IMG/VR virus record: IMGVR_UViG_3300033995_001418
Coordinates: 1 to 23,775 of that record
Source of the DNA: a virus
Length of the DNA stretch: 23,775 nt
Strand: one strand, 5' to 3'
The translations under genes and the position numbers were made by a program. Below are positions 14,901-20,330 of the stretch, one piece after another (within the stretch, counting starts at the first letter, position 1; each line of letters starts with the position of its first letter). Below the pieces are notes generated by a model, which did not search any database, had not been told where the DNA came from, and saw only the letters and a program-made list of their open reading frames with translations.

Positions 14901-17725
14901 GGCCCATTGTCAATTACCATGGAGTCTTGCAACTTTCTCATTGCAATTTGTTCTTGCCGTCTTACGGTCTGTCTATCTGTTCCAAGTCTCTCTGCTGCTT
15001 CTTGAAGGGTCTCTCCGTCAAGCCTTCTTTTCATCAAACTTGTCTGTGCGTCAGTAAGCGTCGACGAAGGGTCGTCAAGCATTCTTCTTGTCACTCGATT
15101 GGGACTGTTTTCATCCATGCCACGAAGTTTTGACATGTGCCTTAGCTCAAGCTGTCTTGCCTTTTCCCTTGTTATAGAGAATTGTGAAGCTGCTTCGTTA
15201 AGAGAAATTCCATCGTTATCTCTTGCTAGGAATATTTGTCTTCCAAGCTTTTCTTCACGCATTTGTCTTTTTTCTCTTGCTGAGAAGTTTGAGCTGCTTG
15301 GTAAAGCAGACATTGCCCCACGTGGTGAGTCAACATCAACAACTCCAGCCTCTTCTGGTCTTTTCACATATGGGAGGTCTCTGTTGCTTCTTTTTCCAAT
15401 TTCGTTTACATATCTTTCTACTGTTCGTGGAGAGATATTAAATTTGCGCGCAACCTGTTCGTATGCTTTTTTTGTATCTTTGTTTTTTGAAACAGCGTTG
15501 AATGCATTGAATACCTTTTCGGCGGTATCCATGTCAATTGGTCGCTGTTCTTGCGAGAATCTTCTTCCGGTCGACATGCGACCAGCTGGTCCACCAGAGA
15601 CCCTCTGGGGCACTCTTTCTGGGACCTCAACTGGAAGTGGGGTTCTTTCTGGCTGTCTCCGTGGTACGCGCTCAGGAACTCTTTCAGGCTCTCTCTGGGG
15701 GACGCGTTCTGGAACTTTTTCAGGTTCTTTTTCAGGAACTGTTTCTGGAACTTTTTCAGGTTCTTTTTCAGGAACGATAACTGGTCTCGCTGGTTTTACG
15801 TCTGGTTTGACTGGCTGTACTTCTGGAATCTCTTCTGGAATTGTGACTGGTTCCGGGACAGAAGGCATATCTGCTTCTCCCGGTCTTCTAGTACGTTTTG
15901 GCTTTTTGGGAACATTAAAATCGCTTCCAGGGGTTGGGTCGATAACGCCACGTCCCCTGTTTATTGTTGTAATTCCCTCAAGAACATATGGGTCGTTGTC
16001 TGCGTTTCTTGCAGTAAAGGCATTTGTGTTTCTTGGCTTTTTGCCGATTGCAGCACCAAGAGCTTTTTGTTCAAAAGAATCAAAAAAATTTGATAGAGCC
16101 TTGTATGCCGCAACGCTGACTTTGTCAATATTCGGAACAACAATTCCGTTTTCCAAAACTTTTACATCAAATGAGTGGTACTCAGCAATTGTATTAATTA
16201 TTTCAAAAGCTTCAATTTTTTCTGCATTGTTTTCCGGCAACAAGAAAAGATGCTCTCCGATATTTGCAGATTTAAACTCATCAAGAGTGCTCAAGTTGTT
16301 TGGTATAGAGCAAGATGTGTCGCCTTTTGAACAATCGTCACAACATGCTTCATGTGGCACTGCAGCCGAAGACATTGCATCGTAGAGGCTTCCGTTTGTT
16401 TGCCCCATTGATACAATCATTGCGTTTGGGGTTCCGTTATCACCCATTCGACTACCGTTTGAGTTGTTCGTAGGTATATAAACGGTTTCTGGTCTTACTT
16501 GTTGCGCCGTTCCAAACATGAATTCGTCGCCATCAAAATAATAAGAAACTCTTAATGTCTCAACTGAGACGCCGGCTCCCATTTCAAAAATTGCAATGTC
16601 GTTGTCTGCGTTAACCAGTCTTACGGCTCCGCCAAAATGAGACGCCAATGCCCTTGTAAGGTCGGCGGCGCGTCCAACAACAGAGTTCTCTCCATTGTTC
16701 ATTGCTTCATATATAGCAGTTACATGGTTTTTTGTTTCCGAATCATTGCTATCATCTTTTTTCTTTGTGTTGCTATAGCGCTCAAGTAGTCTTCTTCCCT
16801 TGGCTGCAAGTTCTGCGGCATCCGCAGCATTCTTTGGAACTGGTTCGCCCCACGCAGAAGCAGAAAGGGCTAGTCGTGTTGGTTCTCCGTTTGGTTTCTT
16901 CATTGGACCAGAGGGATTTGTAAAAAATCTTGTCAGAAAAGAACCTTTGCGACGCATCTTTTCCGGTGTGTCTGCTGGACCCTTAACTCCTGGTTTAAGA
17001 TTTGCGCCTTCGGTCCTCTTGAAATGAGCACGACCAGCTGCGGTCAAACCACCATTTGGGTCGCGTAACTTTGCTCCTTTTTCTTCGATTGGAACACAGT
17101 TGGGAACCATATTCCCATTCTTTCCCTTTTTCATTCCTTCTTGTCTGTATCCATCCCAACAAGGTCCACCCTTAACCTCGCCACCCTGTTCATCAGACTT
17201 AATAGAAATTGTCCCCGTCAACTGGTTTGCACCATGAAGTACTGGGGAAACTTCATACAGCTCAACCTCTTTTAGAAGATTTGCTTGCTGTGTTGGGTCA
17301 AAGACTGCATCAAGGGTTTTATAACCAATTGACCATTCCTGCTCAAGCCCAAAGAACGAAACATTTGCAAATGCCTCTCGTCCTCTTTCGGCTTTAAGGT
17401 TGAATTGAACTCTCGTATAAAGACCACCGACCCCAGCTTTTCTCATCTTTGCTGGAAGACGTGGGTCGTTTGGACCAACTTCATAGATTTCCAAAACTTT
17501 ACCAATTGGCTCATTCCAATTGTGGCCCCATACAACTCGAGGTTTTCTTCTCTTCAAAGAGTTTGTGAAACAACCAGGAAGGCAAATATCGCCAACAGAG
17601 TCTTTATTACCAACGCCAGCAGCAAAACACTCGACTATACCGAGAGCTTCGTCAATATTGAATTGCCCTGTTAGGGACTTATATTCGTAGTCGGCTGATG
17701 TTTCTTGCATGTTTGTCATAGTCAC
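8936..17725 (-). CDS. Giant prohead-protease polyprotein (2929 residues)
   Basis: The N-terminus is an HK97/S78-type prohead protease: KDSVGDICLPGCF (41-53), VVWGHNWNEPIG with His68, WSIGYK with Ser132, and ELYEVSPVLHGAN (155-167). The family is usually about 180-300 residues, so over 2500 residues are extra. Next come CWDGY...VPNCVP (189-212), a DUF6321-like domain (about 218-318; name from memory), a Cys cluster (about 459-472), the ARNADND module (572-578), a Pro-Glu tetrad repeat (652-709), helix-turn-helix segments (754-778, 840-868, 890-934, 1084-1112, 1137-1178, 2236-2275), a WYL-like segment (about 1790-1866) and a charged linker (about 1866-1950). Ten [GS]PxGx[MIL] motifs occur between 712 and 2762. 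The frame opens at GTG 17725; ATG at 17719 or 17710 are alternatives, since the AGGTGA-like site overlaps the GTG. Processing into pieces is inferred, not shown. Confidence 0.9.
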   Translation of the reverse strand: MTMTNMQETSADYEYKSLTGQFNIDEALGIVECFAAGVGNKDSVGDICLPGCFTNSLKRRKPRVVWGHNWNEPIGKVLEIYEVGPNDPRLPAKMRKAGVGGLYTRVQFNLKAERGREAFANVSFFGLEQEWSIGYKTLDAVFDPTQQANLLKEVELYEVSPVLHGANQLTGTISIKSDEQGGEVKGGPCWDGYRQEGMKKGKNGNMVPNCVPIEEKGAKLRDPNGGLTAAGRAHFKRTEGANLKPGVKGPADTPEKMRRKGSFLTRFFTNPSGPMKKPNGEPTRLALSASAWGEPVPKNAADAAELAAKGRRLLERYSNTKKKDDSNDSETKNHVTAIYEAMNNGENSVVGRAADLTRALASHFGGAVRLVNADNDIAIFEMGAGVSVETLRVSYYFDGDEFMFGTAQQVRPETVYIPTNNSNGSRMGDNGTPNAMIVSMGQTNGSLYDAMSSAAVPHEACCDDCSKGDTSCSIPNNLSTLDEFKSANIGEHLFLLPENNAEKIEAFEIINTIAEYHSFDVKVLENGIVVPNIDKVSVAAYKALSNFFDSFEQKALGAAIGKKPRNTNAFTARNADNDPYVLEGITTINRGRGVIDPTPGSDFNVPKKPKRTRRPGEADMPSVPEPVTIPEEIPEVQPVKPDVKPARPVIVPEKEPEKVPETVPEKEPEKVPERVPQREPERVPERVPRRQPERTPLPVEVPERVPQRVSGGPAGRMSTGRRFSQEQRPIDMDTAEKVFNAFNAVSKNKDTKKAYEQVARKFNISPRTVERYVNEIGKRSNRDLPYVKRPEEAGVVDVDSPRGAMSALPSSSNFSAREKRQMREEKLGRQIFLARDNDGISLNEAASQFSITREKARQLELRHMSKLRGMDENSPNRVTRRMLDDPSSTLTDAQTSLMKRRLDGETLQEAAERLGTDRQTVRRQEQIAMRKLQDSMVIDNGPVGSMTNAKWTESIGAAESVDDLKGRDSSPRSIGFSETLDTDSVKKPLPDGFTSEVFDLTGRKKSYLKQNNPDDPELDEYLPNIINSFLSNFSITGEPYSGNNSPDGPSGAIRAIDRIISNNNNEESSYPEKLMRNVYSSFGNSPIEQIAKDNDISRNDVVQIVKAQATILSATETPERSEIRYLMREHGYLLEGTDRDVLSQKLYGATNLDIAKDFNLKIEDVDSRLTKSMRTLRKADGSTSKPVSVSNTRYGIDDEGFFLEADASDGSLYKKYVGKTQLDNEIDDYFSDGPVGSMAIRQNNKTRIYANGDDGQVEEYDLTDDLSDGVSMQEKPYLRRVRGFNQPELHEILGRKLLAEDGETNYMVVETPEYSFVTNDEAQAMARAAERGVFLDDEMKPQGLFLNPDGTETLRSIDSSTSPREGSRIVSWNNKSGYDGEPSHFKISGEIFATADMSESWDEEEREARRLIRNKKVRRLESGPEEKFWTQNSWKWRYQGTSPDLIVTKDVDTPDFGPAVIEKIHTLRNSEQSAALREAADSKDKKDLTGAEKNYSVLGDMYFQYAKNGKLSDRQWSYAASLIDKFENNDGGYTLAPGEEAVLRVNRETGELLGADPEDGKRLVNAARTLEQDDADIEKLLYRYDIDGGLMPEQWDRMRTLTRQRMAESRASRQAGQSSPSQAAQTVGGRGTNIDKSEIGDDGKISSTYVNKLTGEVTKYRHKNVGVNSTGPVFLVAEDENGNLIKWNHPVSGDLFSYSDWPQEELGEIFDETVEKIRTQRGRHPATDGVMISAKPWDVEADIRGKAGENVTAQELKEEYEKLGLYGLGLNSSTPVIETDSEIILAKDFTESDIKKAITDARDSGLKISFEYLKPDADRPEKRTVTEPRYEERFGGDGKVISAYIVGIDEKDGKEKNFRTDRMYGRKSEKPKPEAETGERTETRRPGRESPGASRPRDNSTRRPRDEGAGERKPREEESGQRERTQPREEQEKPRERQTERQRTTADVVAKTISLRRGARERTLLISLDDNQGTIASTLATADRDVIDAEFPYGNKVYAVELVKFVKNTNGDVSLHATDKSDGQRKIFDPYMIAVRSTSEPIPTSLPYLLEDLSRKIGADRRGFAIASASDIAAYNRAKEKLARASRKNQINSFDTGPFGALGLNASRVPNYSPTDFWRPNKHDSTYSSMPESQRMAESKRLLSRITNSSNRNDSQLDDVLDRYAALERINKTANGPYIDEFGASITRLKNNEYEISGNIPFDPEMNSSPFGKMGRYVRPRNTEERNIDNLYNIQIYNELTELISSVPEGQAISQLAQRHSTSQQNIRRRLNVVDRERANEIRSFDSIDEITSQLESGEIDYNELEMRLDDEMSQRELVKNIDYAYREMNFSYDDSGPVGAMSGKNASEMSDDELVDAWNDAMEKLFGSYGRPHRKDRAAKSALMKELKSVGREIQKRYFDSEDAKSAIREIQQNPPQGPVGSMSSGSMPNVPISGSKHVDRRLYEVYGDDKWKIVAEQIGKRFSTIEQRDWDNPTDDDLIDIHHYLNQRIFDSQISGEDFGDIEGMPYDILSVAGDLDISANQVVDYAQKGREIAEARMASLMTPFERAERMIVNDRRKTFERLLSRKRKELGDGFDDWFQSATERNKNTLYDENGNDRPIEQIEDLGGPYAGYFYDGENTTEPDADIDTAREIEELNKLFNSPTYNPEEGGSGPAGSMGRRFVPQRYDIKPTEDGKWVIIDTANRNAPVSRSFDSRLEALDGAKRMDRNDTTFNPFSPARISSQNPPQRQEPEQNPVIESGIYENEQPELPFSDGPAGGMRKIPGSRYSSNDPVRRNGARVTKGNAEAAINAYEDGDAMLPYGGAEDATEYVLFSGWTAADSALDTIIGRLEYLAKMRTHAGNERDKKKAEVRKLVSYLPKLQKRRKWFYLQLRKQMLEKRDVDGVLQFDEMDRLRSGASLEDQTMLNSSNFPRYNIPGITVPRDRD
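10901..11020 (-). other. Additional helix-turn-helix-like segment in the giant protein
   Basis: Residues 2236-2275 read IYNELTELISSVPEGQAISQ, then LAQRHSTSQQNIRRRL. The spacing of a helix with small residues, a turn and a recognition-like helix (STSQQNIRRRL) fits a helix-turn-helix. It lies just after the SPFGKM junction at 2209-2214. This is weaker than the sigma-like segments nearer the N-terminus. Confidence 0.45.
12128..12358 (-). other. WYL-like segment in the giant protein
   Basis: Residues about 1790-1866 start with SDIKKAITDARDSGLKISFE, have RTVTEPRYEE in the middle, SAYIVGIDEKDG next and NFRTDRM at the end. This order (a helix, an aromatic strand, R-x-V-x-P, a strand, then an R-x-F/R-x-D-R-[MI] ending) resembles the WYL ligand-sensing fold found in bacterial and phage transcription regulators. 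The W-Y-L signature itself is not present, so the match is by pattern only. Confidence 0.4.
14192..15466 (-). other. Array of sigma-region-4-like helix-turn-helix segments
   Basis: Five segments lie within residues 754-1178. HTH1 (754-778) reads AYEQVARKFNISPRTVERYV. HTH2 (840-868) includes SITREKARQLELRHMSKLR, very close to the TRERIRQIE..AL.KLR recognition helix of sigma-70 region 4. HTH3 (890-934) starts LTDAQTSLMKRRLDGETLQE and continues AAERLGTDRQTVRRQE, another region-4 pattern. HTH4 (1084-1112) has IEQIAKDNDISRNDVVQIV. HTH5 (1137-1178) has NLDIAKDFNLKIEDVDSRL and ends in MRTLRKA. GPVGSM at 941-946 and GPSGAI at 1048-1053 fall between segments. No sigma region 2 is seen, so this is not a complete sigma factor. 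Confidence 0.7.
15599..15772 (-). repeat. Pro-Glu tetrapeptide repeat
   Basis: Residues 652-709 of the giant protein repeat P-E-[KR]-[VE] style tetrads (for example PEKEPEKVPETVPEKEPEKV), with Pro at nearly every fourth position from 652 to 692. Such a segment should be an extended, flexible spacer. It separates the protease, DUF6321-like and ARNADND part from the helix-turn-helix part. The same DNA makes a Gly/Ser-rich shadow frame on the plus strand. Confidence 0.85.
15931..16014 (-). repeat. Dispersed module repeat, copy 2 (DND / NRGRGVIDPTPG)
   Basis: The giant-gene copy of the module at 6446-6530, encoding TARNADNDPYVLEGITTINR, then GRGVIDPTPG (about residues 571-600). It sits just before the Pro-Glu spacer, while in the 867-residue protein it sits near the N-terminus and is followed directly by GPVGRV. 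The left-edge protein has a more distant relative, NAYDGDNDGSVQDAT, followed by SPVGAI. Confidence 0.75.
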
Positions 17726-17777
17726 CTAGTCATCAATGATAAACGAGTTGCTCCCGTTTTTGTGAAGCTTTTTATTT

Positions 17778-17809
17778 TATTTATATAAAGTTGGTTGTGT
17801 TTATATAAA
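17778..17809 (-). promoter_or_regulatory. Twin TTTATATAAA palindromes with a TATAAATA box upstream of the giant gene
   Basis: Two copies of the perfect 10-base palindrome TTTATATAAA lie at 17780-17789 and 17800-17809, exactly 20 bases apart. On the minus strand the proximal copy continues into TATAAATA (17785-17778), about 53 bases before the first possible start. TATAAATA is the T4 late promoter box (established knowledge). The distal copy reads TATAAACA. This could be a late promoter or a paired operator; no -35 is obvious. Confidence 0.4.
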
Positions 17810-20059
17810 TCAATCTTTATCAAATCTCAATCTACATCTGCAGTTTATTGTTAGATGAGGTGGGGCGAATGGGTCTCCTGGAAACCTCAACAATGTCCCA
17901 CCCATATCAAACGCTTCTAGTACGCCAACCGACTTACCATGTAGGCCGGCGTGTTCTGGTCTAACTTTTGGGTCTTTTTCCGTAATCCATGTTTTTGTCA
18001 TTGCTCCTATTGAGCGTCCGGACAAATAAGTTCCTGCGTTGTACGCAGTTTGCCCCTCGTGCTCAGCTATGAGTCTTTTCCTCTTCATTAATAGATTTAT
18101 AAAAATAGCTAAAAGGGCAGCTTTTAACATTCCGACTTTATCTTCTTCGTCGGACATTGACGAAGCAACAAGAACGGCTGCTGCAACCTCAGATGCTGTG
18201 GTGGAATTTACATTTTCCATCCGCTCCATCTGTGAATCAAGATGTTCTTTTACTGCATCCTCATCCATCTCTGCCTGCATTGATGCTTCTTGCGACACAA
18301 CACTTGAGGCGTCATTCATTATTCCGCTAAGTATTGGTCTTATGTCTTCGTTCATCTGTTTATTCCATACGGCTACGTCAAATATCGATTCTGGGTCAAG
18401 TGACTTCGATTCAATATTTTTTCTAGCTTTACTCCCAGCAGCTTTTTCCATAATTACTCTCTGCTGTCTTTCAAAAAATCTTTCAAGTGATGCGTCAAGT
18501 ATCTCAATCCACCTGTCCGATGATTCTTCTGCTTTGAAATCCCATTCATCAGATATGTAAGAACCCGCTCCACCGCCCTCTTCTTTTGTCTGTGGCCCAC
18601 CCATAGCTGTTGCTTGTTGAGCAGCAATTGCCTCTGCTGTCAAGGCTGATGTCATTCCCTCAGACGGACCGCCCTGTGGGGCTGCTTGAGGACCATATGC
18701 CGGAATTGGTATTTCTTGAGGAGCTGCTGGTGCCCCGGGGGTTGGTGGCATTCCGGGTACTGGTGGCATCCCGGGAACTGGTGCACCGCCTCCCATCATG
18801 TCAAGTTGTCCCTGCTGCGCTGGTTCAAACTTTTTATTTGTGTATCCGATTGGCGTCAAGTTTGGATTAGCAAGCATTGCATCCATTAGCTCGGAGTCAA
18901 TTTTTCCGCGCCCAGCACCTTCTCTATATTCGTTTCCACTTATCAAACCACTTTGGTATTCATTGAGAAGGTATCTGTCTCGTTCCTGCTTATAGAGAAC
19001 TAGAACTGGAACATCAGTTACATCAAAGTCAATGTAATATTCTGGGTGAAGTTCGTCCAACCCACGAGCCAGTGTTTCTAGGTGCGGGAGCATTGTTTCA
19101 TTCCAAAAAACTTTATGTTCTTCTGAGGCGTTGCTAAATGTTCTTCCGGAAGCATTACCAATAACAGATTCGGGAACTCCAAAAGCTGCGAGTATTTCTT
19201 CTTTTTGTATCTGACGCATTTGCACATAGTTTGCATCTCGGGGTGATTGACCCGTATCTACAAAATCAACACCTTCGTCAGAAGAGACAACAGTTACTGC
19301 GCCGGCCCTATTTATGTTTCCTCTAAAACGACTTCTCAATTCATCTTTGTCGTCATCATTAATTTCTCCCCTAACAACAAGAAGGCCACCTGGTCGACCA
19401 TCATTAAGTAAGAAATTTCTGTTGTATATTTTTGACAAGTTCTCAATCTCTATTGCGATACCGGCAGCTTCCATTGGGGTTAATGAAAGGTATGGGTCCA
19501 GTGGGTGTGGTTTTCTAATCCACACAACATCTTCTGGTTTGAGAATTACTTTTGTGCCATTGCGCATATCAACTTCAAAACCTGAAACAAATCTTTTCGG
19601 ACAAGGTATTGGAGCAGTGTGTTGCGGTGGCAAAAGTTGCAGCGCAATTAGCTGACCATCTCTGCCTCTTACTTTTTCAATGAATGCCCCACGGGACGAC
19701 ATAAGCAATTGAGATGAGAGCCTGTATCTAAAAACAAATGAGTTCTCACCCATGTTTGATTTGGTGTTTAGTAAGTTGAGGATGCTCTCATCTGACTCTC
19801 GAATAATTTTTCCATTTGGACTATTGTTCTCCCGCAAAATAGCTGGCAATCTTGATTGATTTCCTGCAATTGCATCTATGCACCTATTAACCCAAGTTAC
19901 CTTTTGGAAACCTTCACGGTACGCTCTTTCAATATCCCACGAGTCCCTGTAGGGCTTACCAACCATTGAAGGGTTGAACGCAACCGGCGCTCCTGGTCCA
20001 AGTGCGGACTTTTGTTGCGACTGGTCAACTGACTTATTTTGCGATGGGTTCCAAGGCAT
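17810..20059 (-). CDS. Portal protein fused to a C-terminal Mu-F (SPP1 gp7-like) domain
   Basis: ATG at 20059, 9 bases after the stop of the small membrane protein gene; that gene's end supplies GGAG. Residues about 20-390 match the HK97-type portal: an RDSWDIERAYREGFQKVTWV start, the PPQHTAPIPCPKRF region, EDVVWIRKPHPLDPY, GGLLVVRGEI, and FGVPESVIGNASGRTFSNAS near the end. Portals form the dodecameric ring for DNA passage and terminase docking. A Pro/Gly/Met-rich linker with tandem PVPGMPPVPGMPPTPG lies at about 410-480. The C-terminus has the Mu-F signature: TWITEKDPKVRPEHAGLHGK (690-709), FPGDPFAPPHLTINCRCRL (726-744). At 749 residues it is well above a lone portal, as expected for the fusion. 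Mu-F domains are minor head components, often separate genes. Confidence 0.95.
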   Translation of the reverse strand: MPWNPSQNKSVDQSQQKSALGPGAPVAFNPSMVGKPYRDSWDIERAYREGFQKVTWVNRCIDAIAGNQSRLPAILRENNSPNGKIIRESDESILNLLNTKSNMGENSFVFRYRLSSQLLMSSRGAFIEKVRGRDGQLIALQLLPPQHTAPIPCPKRFVSGFEVDMRNGTKVILKPEDVVWIRKPHPLDPYLSLTPMEAAGIAIEIENLSKIYNRNFLLNDGRPGGLLVVRGEINDDDKDELRSRFRGNINRAGAVTVVSSDEGVDFVDTGQSPRDANYVQMRQIQKEEILAAFGVPESVIGNASGRTFSNASEEHKVFWNETMLPHLETLARGLDELHPEYYIDFDVTDVPVLVLYKQERDRYLLNEYQSGLISGNEYREGAGRGKIDSELMDAMLANPNLTPIGYTNKKFEPAQQGQLDMMGGGAPVPGMPPVPGMPPTPGAPAAPQEIPIPAYGPQAAPQGGPSEGMTSALTAEAIAAQQATAMGGPQTKEEGGGAGSYISDEWDFKAEESSDRWIEILDASLERFFERQQRVIMEKAAGSKARKNIESKSLDPESIFDVAVWNKQMNEDIRPILSGIMNDASSVVSQEASMQAEMDEDAVKEHLDSQMERMENVNSTTASEVAAAVLVASSMSDEEDKVGMLKAALLAIFINLLMKRKRLIAEHEGQTAYNAGTYLSGRSIGAMTKTWITEKDPKVRPEHAGLHGKSVGVLEAFDMGGTLLRFPGDPFAPPHLTINCRCRLRFDKD

Positions 20060-20068
20060 TATGTACTT

Positions 20069-20290
20069 TTACTCCATCCCAAGTAAGATTCCGACTGCAC
20101 CACAAGCAACACCAAAAGTAATAAAACCAGCTGGTGGAGATATTAAAAATGTTCCTACGCTCACAAACAGTATAAATGAAGCAATCAATATGTTGGCGAT
20201 GGTATTCCTTTGGGTCATTTTTGAAGCAAAAATGCCTATTGCTTTTGTCATTTTTTGAAACTTTTTTTCGCTAGGATTAGCTTGTGCCAT
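20069..20290 (-). CDS. Small protein with two predicted membrane helices
   Basis: 73 residues, 9 bases ahead of the portal start. After a basic N-terminus, residues about 32-50 (ANILIASFILFVSVGTFLI) and 54-71 (AGFITFGVACGAVGILL) are hydrophobic and could be a membrane hairpin. A clear Shine-Dalgarno is absent before ATG 20290. The Met at residue 14 or 25 could be an alternative start. Its position as first gene of the structural arm, close to the terminase/portal junction, is unusual for a holin, and nothing identifies a lysis role. The function is unknown. Confidence 0.65.
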   Translation of the reverse strand: MAQANPSEKKFQKMTKAIGIFASKMTQRNTIANILIASFILFVSVGTFLISPPAGFITFGVACGAVGILLGME

Positions 20291-20330
20291 AGTAATCTAA
20301 ACTTAGCACGACTAATCGACTTGGACGACA
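20291..20330. promoter_or_regulatory. Divergent 40-base junction between structural and terminase/recombination arms
   Basis: The minus-strand structural genes and the plus-strand terL arm start back to back, separated by 40 bases. If both arms are transcribed from here, their promoters must overlap each other or the coding starts. I see no consensus promoter; TAGATT just before the minus-strand ATG is only a weak -10 candidate. Confidence 0.3.

Larger units (their letters stand above)
9440..15592 (-). repeat. Ten copies of the GPxGxM junction motif in the giant protein
   Basis: Copies, by last residue: GPAGRM 717, GPVGSM 946, GPSGAI 1053, GPVGSM 1238, GPFGAL 2102, SPFGKM 2214, GPVGAM 2342, GPVGSM 2424, GPAGSM 2660 and GPAGGM 2762. 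They are usually preceded by Asp, Ser or Asn and followed by Ser, Thr, Ala or Gly. Six more copies lie in the two downstream giant proteins. Several Met copies share an almost identical coding sequence, GGNCCGGTTGGYTCAATG. The spacing is irregular (about 82 to 864 residues), so this is not a structural tandem repeat; it marks module boundaries. Confidence 0.8.

Noticed and set aside
14924-15061. A complete phage sigma factor within the giant protein
   Set aside because: Only region-4-like segments are seen; no region 2 (-10 recognition, core-binding) sequence is found nearby.
9440-15592. Collagen-like G-x-y repeat as an explanation of the GPxGxM motif
   Set aside because: Copies are single and far apart, with no run of Gly at every third residue.
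15099-16385. 428-residue open frame on the plus strand, antisense to the giant gene
   Set aside because: Its Gly/Ser/Thr repeats are the mirror of the Pro-Glu tetrads on the real strand, and the minus frame has clear protease and HTH motifs.
17740-17765. Hairpin (AAAC..GAG-CAA-CTC-GTTT) as a terminator between portal and the giant gene
   Set aside because: The stem has a GG bulge and no T-run follows, so it is not a convincing intrinsic terminator.
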